DNA from: Scylla paramamosain
Lineage: Eukaryota > Arthropoda > Malacostraca > Decapoda > Portunidae
Reading direction: 5' to 3'
Length of the DNA: 64,000 nucleotides
NCBI RefSeq assembly: GCF_035594125.1
Contig: NC_087166.1
Location: 20,552,766 to 20,616,765 of the forward strand
Under the pieces are notes generated by a model. That model did not search any database, was not told the DNA's origin, and saw nothing but the letters and a program-made list of their open reading frames with translations. This document shows, piece after piece, positions 1 through 13,639 of this stretch. A program made the translations under genes and the position numbers. Each line of letters begins with the position of its first letter. Position 1 is the stretch's first letter.

Positions 1-789
1 AAGCCAGTGACTGTCCTAAGTGATGACACGGAAGTGTATGTCCTTTTACTATATCACTATCTTCGAGGACTACAAACATCAAAGGCAATGAAATCATCAG
101 CCAGGGGAAGAACTGTTGTAGGCATCAAAGCAATTCCGCAGAAACACCATAATATTATTCCTACATTGAAAGGTTGTGATACTGCTGCTGCATGTTATGG
201 CATAGGGAAGGTAAAAATGCTGAATGTTTTGAAACGTGGGGCTTCATTTCTGGAGATTATTAGTAATGTTTAAGTTGAATGGCCAGATGTATTAGAAGAG
301 GCAACAAAGTTCATAGGAGCATGTTCTGTACAGCCAAAAGCTAAATCTATATCAGAAGCTAGAGTAAGAATGTGGACGGAAAAGCTTGGCAGGAGAGGAG
401 CAACAAGTACATCTCCACTAGCCCCATTACCCCCGACGACAGAGGCATTTGCTGAGAATGTGAAGCGTGCTTACCTGTAGACGTAAATTTGAAAGAACGC
501 ACTTCAGTTTCATCCACCAAAACAAGACGCCTCTAACTATGGATGGATAAAAGACGACAAAACAAAGTCACTGCTGCCAAAAACTCTGCCCGCAAATATA
601 GAAGTTGCGCCAAAGAGAATTTTGAAGCTGATCAAGTGCGCCTGCAAAAATGGAAATCCATGCAAAACTTCAAAATATAGATGTAACCGTGGCAAGTTAT
701 CATGCACAATATTTTGCTTGTGTCATAAATCTTTTACAGGTTGTAATGACCATAATAATGTGTCAGATGAGGAGGAAGATAAAATATAA
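1..789 (+). pseudogene. Decayed CXC-domain protein gene, 5' end outside window
   Basis: One frame runs across the whole stretch and is interrupted only by stops at 271-273, 478-480, 484-486 and 490-492 before ending at 787-789. It is already open at base 1, so the start lies to the left. The first part reads VLSDDTEVYVLLL and then GCDTAAACYGIGKVK. The middle part contains SEARVRMWTEKLGRR. The end (about 620-760) is cysteine-rich, with CACKNGNPC, RCNRGKLSC and FCLC, like a tesmin/TSO1-type CXC zinc-binding module, followed by an acidic tail. I know this arrangement only from uncharacterised multi-copy proteins of arthropods and cnidarians, so no function is assigned. The stops look like single-base changes in an otherwise preserved frame, so this is a dead copy. 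Confidence 0.6.
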
Positions 790-969
790 ATGTGTTTAGA
801 GAAAGTAAAATTCTAAACTTTGTGTTATTGTGTATAATTTACCATCTGAATCATAATATAATACGTAGGCCTGGAGACTGATATGCGTGTGGCCTATGTG
901 GGATGTGTGCGGTGAGGAAAAAGCAGTGGAAAACAATTGCACTCATCGCCCTTTAGTGTGAGTTTATCT

Positions 970-1140
<171 letters not shown>

Positions 1141-1263
1141 ATAAAATGCTCAATCATGACAGCTGTCCAGTAATGCATTTCTTTAAACTGATTACCTAAA
1201 CAAGCAGAATCATCAATAAAATAAATCTAAGATGTTAAAATAAGGTTTATTCCCTCGCCTGAC

Positions 1264-4333
<3,070 letters not shown>

Positions 4334-4450
4334 CTTATTCTTCAAATCTAGATTTTTTCAATATTTACCTTATACTGCACATGACAAGCGACTGTCAAAG
4401 CGACTGTCAAATAGCGAATTTATTATCAGATTGAGAGAAAACAGACTTAC

Positions 4451-4654
4451 CCTCACGTATTCGTTGCCAGACTCCGCCATGTTGTCCGCAAAGAAGGGAC
4501 CGCCAATCGCATAGACGAAAAGCTTGGAATCATATAGCTGCTTCAGGGATGTAATTCCCTCGGGTATGCGCTCAACCGTCAAGAAGGCTGTCAGGTTGGC
4601 GCTATACGCTACCGTCACGATGATCACGTGCACCCAGAGAAACACCACAAACAC
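4451..4654 (-). CDS. Ionotropic receptor exon with transmembrane segment 3
   Basis: In-frame exon of about 68 codons. It encodes a hydrophobic helix (VFVVFLWVHVIIVTVAYSA) followed by NLTAFLTVERIPEGITSL and a stretch ending GNEYVR. The SANLTAFLTV signature after the helix is the conserved TM3/start of the second ligand-binding half in variant ionotropic glutamate receptors of arthropods, which are ligand-gated cation channels of chemosensory neurons. The 3' end is a clear donor: AGG followed by GTAAGT (4450-4445). The 5' end is less sure: an AG at 4656-4655 gives a phase-0 start, but an alternative TTTTCCAG about 33 bp upstream could extend the exon. No stop or frameshift is seen. It lies on the same strand as, and in the correct order behind, the receptor exons at 41814-42218; S2 and TM4 exons would lie left of the window. 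Confidence 0.75.
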
Positions 4655-4791
4655 CTTCATAAAGAGACATATCTTTACTTCAAGGACTGGAAAAGTACTT
4701 GTCCTTTTTTTTCACTTTTCTTTTTTTATTATTCATTTATTTATATTTATATATTTATTGTATTTTATTTTCATTTATCTATTTTTTGTTC

Positions 4792-4810
4792 TATATATAT
4801 ATATATACTC

Positions 4811-4898
<88 letters not shown>

Positions 4899-4900
4899 TT

Positions 4901-4950
<50 letters not shown>
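4792..4950. repeat. Composite (TA)n-T26-(GT)n repeat
   Basis: About 50 TA units with one TACTCGTA interruption near 4806, then a 26-base T run (4897-4922), then about 14 GT units. The following 4951-5236 shows no gene. Confidence 0.97.
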
Positions 4951-5234
4951 CGAGGGGGTGTTGGGATAAGAAACGAAGCTAGACGCATGCATAATGTATT
5001 TTAAAATACGACTGATAGACTTCCATGCCGAGCTGTGCTGTACACCATACGAGTATAAAGCAGAGTTACAGACTTCTCTGTTGATGTGCTGCATTCATTA
5101 ACTCATTGGCGTTTGAGTCCACCCGGGAGGCATTATTCCGAAAACTAGTCGAGATTCCTTCCTGGGGAGGCTAGTAGCTAATTCCTGATTGGCTGTTGCC
5201 TCCCTAGCCCCACTACCAACTCCTGCCTGTCTGC

Positions 5235-5236
<2 letters not shown>

Positions 5237-5321
<85 letters not shown>
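5237..5321. repeat. (CT)n microsatellite
   Basis: About 42 CT units, only a few bases from the poly(A) end (T run at 5330-5338) of LINE copy B. Confidence 0.98.
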
Positions 5322-5324
<3 letters not shown>

Positions 5325-5329
5325 AGATT

Positions 5330-8300
5330 TTTTTTTTTAATGTAGGAAGGATACTGGCCAAGGGCAACAAAAATCTAATAAAAAAAATGGCCACTGAAAT
5401 GCCAGTCCCATAAAAGGGTCAAAGCAGTGGTCAAACATTGGTGGATAAGTGTCTTGAAACCTCTCTCTTGAAGGAATTCAAGTCATAGGAAGCTGGAAAT
5501 ACAGAAGCAGGCAGGGAGTTCCAGAGTTTACCAGAGAAAGGGATGAATGATTGAGAATACTGGTTAACTCTTGCGTTAGAGAGGTGGACAGAATAGGGGT
5601 GAGAGAAAGAAGAAAGTCTTGTGCAGCGAGGCCGTGGGAGGAGGGGAGGCATGCAGTTAGCAAGATCAGAAGAGCAGTTAGCATGAAAATAGCGGTAGAA
5701 GACAGCTAGATATGCAACATTGCGGCGGTGAGAGAGGGGCTGAAGACAGTCAGTTAGAGGAGAGGAGTTGATGAGACGAAAAGCTTTTGATTCCACCCTG
5801 TCTAGAAGAGCAGTATGAGTGGAACCCCCCCAGACATGTGAAGCATACTCCATACATGGACGGATAAGGCCCTTGTACAGAGTTAGCAGCTGGGGGGGTG
5901 AGAAAAACTGGCGGAGACGTCTCAGAACACCTAACTTCATAGAAGCTGTTTTAGCTAGAGATGAGATGTGAAGTTTCCAGTTCAGATTATAAGTAAAGGA
6001 CAGACCGAGGATGTTCAGTGTAGAAGAGGGGGACAGTTGAGTGTCATTGAAGAAGAGGGGATAGTTGTCTGGAAGGTTGTGTCGAGTTGATAGATGGAGG
6101 AATTGAGTTTTTGAGGCATTGAACAATACCAAGTTTGCTCTGCCCCAATCAGAAATTTTAGAAAGATCAGAAGTCAGGCGTTCTGTGGCTTCCCTGCGTG
6201 ATATGTTTACCTCCTGAAGGGTTGGACGTCTATGAAAAGACGTGGAAAAGTGCAGGGTGGTATCATCAGCATAGGAGTGGATAGGACAAGAAGTTTGGTT
6301 TAGAAGATCATTAATGAATAATAAGAAAAGAGTGGGTGACAGGACAGAACCCTGAGGAACACCACTGTTAATAGATTTAGGAGAAGAACAGTGACCGTCT
6401 ACCACAGCAGCAATAGAACGTTCAGAAAGGAAACTTGAGATGAAGTTACAGAGAGAAGGATAGAAACCGTAGGAGGGTAGTTTGGAAATCAAAGCTTTGT
6501 GCCAGACTCTATCAAAGGCTTTTGATATGTCCAAGGCAACAGCAAAAGTTTCACCAAAGTCTCTAAAAGAGGATGACCAAGACTCAGTAAGGAAAGCCAG
6601 AAGATCACCAGTAGAGCGGCCTTGACGGAACCCATACTGGCGATCAGATAGAAGGTTGTGAAGTCATAGATGTTTAAGAATCTTCCTGTTGAGGATAGAT
6701 TCAAAAACTTTAGATAAACAGGAAATTAAAGCAATAGGACGGTAGTTTGAGGGATTAGAGCGGTCACCCTTTTTAGGAACAGGTTGAATGTAGGCAAACT
6801 TCCAGCAAGAAGGAAAGGTAGATGTTGACAGACAGAGCTGAAAGAGTTTGACTAGGCAAGGTGCAAGCACGGAAGCACAGTTTCGGAGAACAATAGGAGG
6901 GACCCCATGAGGTCCATAAGCCTTCCGAGGGTTTAGGCCAGCGAGGGCATGGAAAACATCATTGCGAAGAATTTTAATACGTGGCATGAAGTAGTCAGAG
7001 GGTGGAGGAGAGGGAGGAACAAGCCCAGAATCATCAAAGGTAGAGTTTTTAGCAAAGGTTTGAGCAAAGAGTTCAGCTTTAGAAATAGATGTGATAGCAG
7101 TGGTGCCATCTGGTTGAAGTAGAGGAGGGAAAGAAGAAGAAGCAAAGTTATTGGAGATATTTTTGGCTAGATGCCAGAAATCACGAGGTGAGTTAGATCT
7201 TGAAAATTTTTGACATTTTCTGTTAATGAAGGAGTTTTTGGCTAGTTGGAGAACAGACTTGGCTTGGTTCTGGGCATAAATATAAAGTGCATGAGATTCT
7301 GGTGATGGAAGGCTTAAGTACCTTTAGTGGGCCACCTCTCTATCATGTATAGCACGAGAACAAGCTGTGTTAAACCAAGGTTTAGAAGGTTTAGGACGAG
7401 AAAAAGAGTGAGGAATGTACGCCTCCATGCCAGACACTATCACCTCTGTTATGCGCTCAGCACACAAAGACGGGTCTTTGATTTTCCAAGGAAAATCAGC
7501 AAAATACCTCCTCAGGTCCCCCCAACTAGCAGAGGCAAAACGCCAGAGGCACCTTCGCTTAGGGGGATCCTGAGGAGGGATTGAAGTGAGAGGACAAGAT
7601 AAAGATATGAGATTGTGATCGGAGGAGCCCAACGGAGAAGAAAAGGTGACAGCATAAGCAGAAGGATTAGAGGTCAGGAAAAGGTCAAGAATGTTGGGCG
7701 TATCTCCAAGACGGTCAGGAATACGAGTAGGGTGTTGCACTAATTGCTCTAGGTCATGGAGGATAGCAAAGTTGTAGGCTAGTTCACCAGGATGGTCAGT
7801 GAAGGGAGAGGAAAGCCAAAGCTGGTGGTGAACATTGAAGTCTCCAAGAATGGAGATCTCTGCAAAAGGGAAGAGGGTCAGAATGTGCTCCACTTTGGAA
7901 GTTAAGTAGTCAAAGAATTTCTTATAGTCAGAGGAGTTAGGAGAGAGGTATACAGCACAGATAAATTTAGTATTAGAATGACTCTGTAGTCGTAGCCAGA
8001 TGGTGGAAAACTCAGAAGATTCAAGAGCGTGGGCACGAAAGCAGGTTAAGTCATTGCGCACATAAACGCAGCATCCAGCTTTGGATCGAAAATGAGGATA
8101 GAGAAAGTAGGAGGGAACAGAAAAGGGGCTACTGTCAGTTGCCTCAGACACCTGAGTTTCAGTGAGGAAAAGAAGATGAGGTTTAGAAGAGGAGAGGTGG
8201 TGTTCTACAGATTGAAAATTAGATCTTAGACCGCGAATGTTGCAGAAGTTAATGAAGAAAAAGTTGAGAGGGTGTCAAGACACTTAGGGTTGTCGACGGA

Positions 8301-8640
8301 AAGGCAGTCCGACCTGGGGACATTTATGGTCCCCTCCCCAGATGGAGACTCCGAGGCTGGTGTAGGAGTCGCCATGATTTTAAAATTTTTTGAGTGAAGG
8401 GTGTGTGTGTTATTAGGTGCTTGTAGTTTTGTGTGGAGGTAGAGAGTTGTCTTTAGAGGGCAGGCTGTGACTGCCGCCTTGTGTTGTGAGACACAAAGGG
8501 AAACGTTCAGTGAGGTCACAACTGGGTTTAATGATAAGTTCACAGCACCCCCTGAACAGTGCTTTAGACCTCACTGGGAGTAATTATCGTTTCGGCAGGT
8601 GCCTACTGCCTCCTCCTCTAAAATTTAGATTAAAATGTAG
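5330..8640 (-). mobile_element. LINE family 1, copy B (near full length)
   Basis: The best-preserved copy of a compact 3.3-kb non-LTR retrotransposon. The 3' end is a short A tail (T run at 5330-5338) after a 3' UTR shared with copies A, C and D (CCCTTGGCCAGT core). The 5' end is shared with copy C through the sequence GCACCTGCCGAAACGA (around 8595-8615) and partly with copy D. The 5' UTR of about 220 bp leads to one ORF only; no gag-like ORF1 is present. The C-terminal pattern after the RT (NQYSQSFIPFSGKLWNSLP) resembles CR1/L2-type LINEs, though jockey-type cannot be excluded. Confidence 0.88.
5431..8375 (-). pseudogene. LINE family 1 endonuclease-reverse transcriptase ORF (copy B), three lesions
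   Basis: The ORF starts at an ATG at 8375-8373 ([15 protein letters not shown]) and ends at 5431. It encodes an APE-type endonuclease ([18 protein letters not shown]) followed by reverse transcriptase (PVPKKGD, YGFRQGRSTGDLL, ALDISKAFDRVWHKAL, NSGVPQGSVLSP, SYADDTTLHFS) and a C-terminal region. All these boxes are present, including the YADD catalytic pair. Reading downstream I see only three breaks: a one-base deletion near 8270 (a shorter G run than in copy D), a stop at 7324-7326 (a lysine codon in copy C) and a TGA at 6664-6666 (a serine codon in copy C). There is also an in-frame deletion near 7490. Enzymatic role from family knowledge: target-primed reverse transcription. Confidence 0.88.
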
Positions 8641-8759
8641 ATTTACAATATCTACAGAGAAATAGTTGGGGAGGACACGTTTAGTAGCTAAAGTTTACAC
8701 TTTTAAAGCTACTGCTCACATCTATACATACATACAGGGAAGAGAATATATAAATAATA

Positions 8760-11350
8760 TATACTATACTTGTACATTATACACTACTACACTACGTGCT
8801 ATATATAACAATGTCAATGTGGGTGCTGCTCTAGCCATTTGTGGGCGGCAACCTTCACCTGCTGTGTGGACATTTGTTTGATGTCCACAGCAGTGGTGAA
8901 GGCATTCCATAGCCTGACTGTTGCGGTAGTGGAGGCGTGCTGGTGGTGTGGGAGCGGGACCTTGGACTTCCAAGAGGTAGTCGTTGCTCAGCACCGTTCT
9001 CGTGCATCGCTCAGACTCGGTGAATATCGTGTCCCAGTCTGTCAAGACCAGTGCCTGCCTCACAGCACCTAGTCGGCGTGGTCCCACAGCCAGGTGACTC
9101 AGAGGTGATCCTCGTCCCGCGCCGGGGCAACGCTGAGTGAGTGGCGAGTACGGCATGATGGTCAGAGCTGCCCATACAGTCGAGAGGGCGGCACTAAACA
9201 CAGTTTTGAGGCAGGTCCGTCAGCACTGGGTCCAGGAAGCCTCCAAGCTGGTGTATGGGAAAGTCCACATGATTGTAGAGCCCCCTGCACAGCTGTGAGC
9301 TCCATGGAGGCCCTCATCAACAAGTGGTGATTTAGGTCACCGACAATCACCACGTGCTGACAGTCGTGAGTGGTCACGATGTCTTCCAGGTGCTCTGTCA
9401 GGTATTGAAGCGGGTTGTTGCCATGCCACTGTGGCCGGTACGCAGCACAGAGCAGCAGGTAACTCCTGTCAGCGACATTGATGCGGAGGAACAGCATCTC
9501 CATGACCTCTGGGATGTCAATGGGAAGCGTTGTCACGGTAGCACACTGCCACACCACCTCCCCGTCCACCGTAACGGTCACGCAAGTGAGAGTAGCCGGG
9601 AATTTTGTCGCAGGTGGTGACATAGATGTCGTTAAGAAAGGTCTACACTGTCACCACTTCATCGAATCGTTTCCTGAGCACGAATGAGTGGGTCAGTTGT
9701 TTGTCCTTAAGCCTTGCACGTTGACTGATAGGACTCGCAGTTTGCTGGAGGCCATGTCACTGGTGGATTAGTGGCTGGGAGTTGTGGGGTGGGGTGGAAC
9801 CAGGGCGGGAACGTGGTGTTCAGCGCTGGCCGGTCGGGACCAAGGACGGGTGCTGGATGGAGAGAGGCTGGATGGCGCTCCGACAGGATCGCTCTTATAA
9901 GACGTCCTTGCCAGGCCTTAGCCGCTCACGTGTAGCAGCTGGTTTCCTCGTGGCTGCGGCGCAGGCAGTAATTACACTGAAGGCTCCTAGCTGCCTTAGC
10001 TTGGCGCTTGCAGCAGTGGTCTGCGAGGTGTCCCCGTCGGCCGCAGTAATCACAGACGTCCTTGTCACAATGATTTGCTGTGTGGCCTCGCTGCCTGCAC
10101 CGACTGTAGAAGAGAGGTGACCGTCGAGGCCTTTTGTTGCTACTGTATCTGTTGCTCGTCCTTTCATCTGTGGCGGGCGATGATGATGTGGTTGTGCGGG
10201 CGTGTCGATGACGGATGGCGATAAGGGGATGAGTGGTCTGTACACATTGTGACGCTTGCTGGGTGGTGGTAGGTGGGGATGGCGAGTAGGAAGGTTTGCT
10301 GTCTGGCTCGTCTTAGGTGACCTTCCACAGGTGCTCAGGACTGCCTGACGACCACCAGGTCTGCCAGCCAGGTTGGGCTGAGCACACTTCCTCCCAGATG
10401 GTGTCAGTCTTGCTGGGGAGGGTGCTGGTGGTCGGGGTGGAACTTCACTGCGCCGCGAGCGAGATGGTGTCAATGGCCCTGAGTGCGTCTTCTCAACGCC
10501 GCTCTCTGCTGCTGAAACCTCTCGCTTCTTTGTTGGTAGGCCCGTACGAGCTTTTTAAAAGGATATAGCTCGTTTCTCAGCCCAATGATAATATCTACTA
10601 AGGCCTCGACAGGGGTGGAGAGCAGTTCGGCCCTAACAGAGTCGTCCTCCGTGACTTCTCACGGGGGCCGGGGGTCAAAGTGGAAGGCTGCAGGCAGCCT
10701 CTGCCTCGGCCAAGTGTGTGATGGGGTGGGGAATGTTCCGGCCCCTCCTCAACTCCTCCGTGCGCGTGCGTGGCAATCTGTGCAAACTAGATTTAGGCAC
10801 TCCATCTGTGTGCAGACTGAGGATGGTTTTATCCTAACGGAGTAACTGCAGACACCTGGCTCCGTGAAAGCCTGACTGTCATGCCCAAGAAATTTTCTGT
10901 GTTTGGGCGGGCGCGCTGCTAGGTGGCGGGGCCACGTATCTGGGCTGTCCCGGCAGGGAGGGGTGAGGACAGGTCAAGTGGGGGAGAGTTAATCCCTCTA
11001 GGAATGTGACGCAGCCCGGTGTGTATGAATTCCCAGAGGAATACTCCCTGGAGTGGGCGAGTGCGGAGTTGGGGATCAAAGAGGCAAGTCGTGCCACGCG
11101 ACCCCTCTCACTGCACTATCACACTATCACAGCACTTCACAGTCACTGCACTACACTATACACAACAACGTCTGTATACAGTAACGTCTGTAGAGATTGG
11201 CGGCAACATGGTGAGGTAGCGGTAGCGGGGCGAGGTGGTGGCGGCAAGGAGAGCGAGGATATGAGGGTTCCCGCGGTCAGGTCGCGTCACAGCCACGTAT
11301 ACCTACAGTATTTTACAATTTCTCGCACTAATAATGCACCCCTGTCACTG
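8760..11350 (-). mobile_element. LINE family 2: gag-like ORF1 and endonuclease remnant
   Basis: Minus-strand, GC-richer than its surroundings. Upstream (about 10480-10660) the frame reads RAELLSTPVEALVDIIIGLR and then RAYQQRSERFQQQRAA, matching the equivalent part of the copy at 62855-63000. At 9935-10115 come zinc knuckles: CDYCGRRGHLADHC and CNYCLRRSHEETSC are intact CX2CX4HX4C, while the first knuckle has lost a cysteine. At about 9310-9620 lies endonuclease sequence with VVIVGDLNHHL. The rest, to about 8760, is frameshifted endonuclease. The RT part is missing from this copy. This is a non-LTR retrotransposon with a gag-type ORF1 that binds its RNA, and an APE endonuclease. Several frameshifts make it dead. 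Confidence 0.72.
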
Positions 11351-11399
11351 CAATTAGTACTCTGCACTGCGTTCACTGTCAGCCGCTGAGTAGTGGTGG

Positions 11400-11587
11400 T
11401 GTGAGTCCAGAATTATATGGGAAACAGAAAGCCGAGGATGTCCTAAGAGGGTCAACAGGTGTGTGAATATAAGTAGATGACGAGGAGCTAAATATATTGT
11501 AAAGTGCTTTTTTGGACTTAGTCATATTTTAAGGCTGAAAATTCAATCCTTCATACACAGCCCTTCCTACACCCAATGGCCATTTTC
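11400..11587. other. Short unassigned stretch before LINE family 3
   Basis: No gene seen. It is probably the 5' flank or the beginning of the 5' UTR of the LINE that follows. Confidence 0.4.
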
Positions 11588-11599
11588 TGCGCATGCGCA
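11588..11599. promoter_or_regulatory. NRF-1-type palindrome upstream of LINE ORF1
   Basis: TGCGCATGCGCA is a perfect 12-bp palindrome and matches the consensus of the NRF-1/ewg transcription factor family. It lies about 135 bp upstream of the first ATG of LINE family 3, where an internal promoter would be expected. That it is used is inference. Confidence 0.4.
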
Positions 11600-11733
11600 T
11601 TGACCACTGACGCCGTTGTCATGGTAACAGATATCTGTTCCTAGAAACCAGCGCATTGCAACTAATACACCAAGCTGCACCGCCTATCTATTATATACAT
11701 TACCAGATACACATACACAAAATTGATACTAAT

Positions 11734-13560
11734 ATGTCTGAATGCAACACTGAATCGTCAACATCTCAGATTGCTGATAATATAAATATGGCAGATGACA
11801 ACTCACTAACGCCAGCTGCGCAGGTAATACAACTTCCACCTGAGCCTTCCTTAGAGTTTCCAACTAGGGAATTCCTGGAAAAAAATGTAGAAAACCTGAT
11901 CTACAAAAACGATGCCGCGAACTGAGAATTACGAACATATGGACGAGAAAAGATCATCTAATTGACATGACACTCAGTAAATCACCCTCGTCCTCTGAAG
12001 CAACACAGCAAAACACTCCATCCTCTGACGACACACAGCTACCCCCTTCACCCTCTGAGGCTACGCACACGCCTTTTCACAATGAAAACACTGATATGAA
12101 CATGCAAGAAATTATCAAGAGTATCAAGACAATTACATCTAAATTAGAAATTAAGGATATGGAAATTGAACTACTCTACACAGAAATGAAAACCGTTACA
12201 CCACAACTGAACTCCTCCAAGAGCGAATTACTGAGTTAGAACAAAAAGACAGTAATGAGGAATATCACGCATCGGTAGTAATCCACACACCCTTCGCCAA
12301 TTCCCTCCTCCTTTGGATACCAATAGATTTTATGGTCTGATCTTGAAAAGAACTGCCAGATAACGACCATCACGGGAGCAAACATGGACTTACTAAGACT
12401 GGGTGACTGGGAAATTAACAAAGATTCCCTCTACATGTGTTACATATAATGGTATGAACGACATACTCGAAGAGAGGTTACCAACAATAATACTTGATAT
12501 CTTTGGTTCCTTGATCACTGACCTGAAGGAGAAGAACAATGCTATGAAAATGTATGTATGCCAGGTGGTACCGATATCGACGAGTCAAGAAATTCAAACA
12601 AAAATAGAAAACTATGATGAACTTCTAGTGAAATGGGGTGAAGCCAATGGCAAAGAAATAGTGAAAACTGTTCCCACCTCTAGACTGGTGAGCTAGACGA
12701 TCTAAGCTTCAGCCAGGAAGAGGAAGAGGACTCAGAGTTTACGCTGAATAGACTCGGTGCGATCAAGTTATTAAGCACCATCAAGAAACAGTGCCAGACT
12801 TTCATTTTTGTTCTAAATGAGATGAAGTTAAGAATTCTTGGAACACCTATAGAGTACAAAGAGCTGGCAAGTATATAGAGCTGGCATATATATATCAAGG
12901 CAACTCCCGGCGACCTTTCAGCTCACCCGCCCATGCTGCTTCCTTCAGTGCGTAGGAACCATATGACCTGAGGGCTCCCTTTTACGTCAACAACAGGCCA
13001 ATACAGGTTTCTCCGATGCCTCCAATACGTCCGCTTGGAGAGCTCCACCTCGCCCCTTCACTACTCCTACTCAGGGAGCTCTTCCTCGCCCCCGCCCTAC
13101 ACCTGCACTAAGGACATCCTCTCATCTCCCACCTGAGAGAGAATGACGGCAGGACAACGGGGAGCAGGTAGAGATGACGCCAAAGGAGGACACAGCAACA
13201 ACACATACGCTTCAGCACTGAGGAAAGAGCCTGAGGAAGTTACTCAAAAGACTCACAATAATCTCAGCTCTTACAACTCGGTCTTCGAAAATAGGAGTAG
13301 AATTCCCTTACCTTACAACCACAAACCTACTCCAGGGTGTGAGAGGCGGGAAATACACAATAATAACACAGAGTATGGGCAAAGAAGTCATTGAATTACC
13401 CCGAACTTTATAGTAGGTGAAAGGTGGCATGCTTTAACTGTGGTGAATTTAATCATGTGCAAGCTAACTGTAGATCTGACCACAAAATTGTATGTACTAT
13501 CTGCCAACGCGTAGGACACAAAAGTCGCCTGTGTCGGCACTATAGCACATAGGAGAATGG
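11734..13560 (+). pseudogene. LINE family 3 ORF1 (coiled coil, SGNH-like fold, two zinc knuckles)
   Basis: The start is the ATG at 11734 (MSECNTESSTSQIAD). Several frames are needed. First comes a Ser/Thr/Pro-rich and then helical stretch (about 12100-12240). A piece at 12403-12696 contains YNGMNDILEERLP, VCQVVPISTSQEIQ and YDELLVKWGEANG, which fit block III (GxND) and the later helices of SGNH hydrolases. LNRLGAIKLLSTI at about 12740-12780 fits the element after block V, but the block V Asp/His pair is not conserved there. At 13420-13550 follow two good zinc knuckles, CFNCGEFNHVQANC and CTICQRVGHKSRLC. In related LINEs such ORF1 proteins bind element RNA; a catalytic role is doubtful here. 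Confidence 0.6.
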
Positions 13561-13639
13561 CGAAGAACTTGTCATTGTGAACAGTAAAGGAAATTCTTTG
13601 ATCATCGAACACTTAAACTCTCAGTCTTTAAAACATAAT

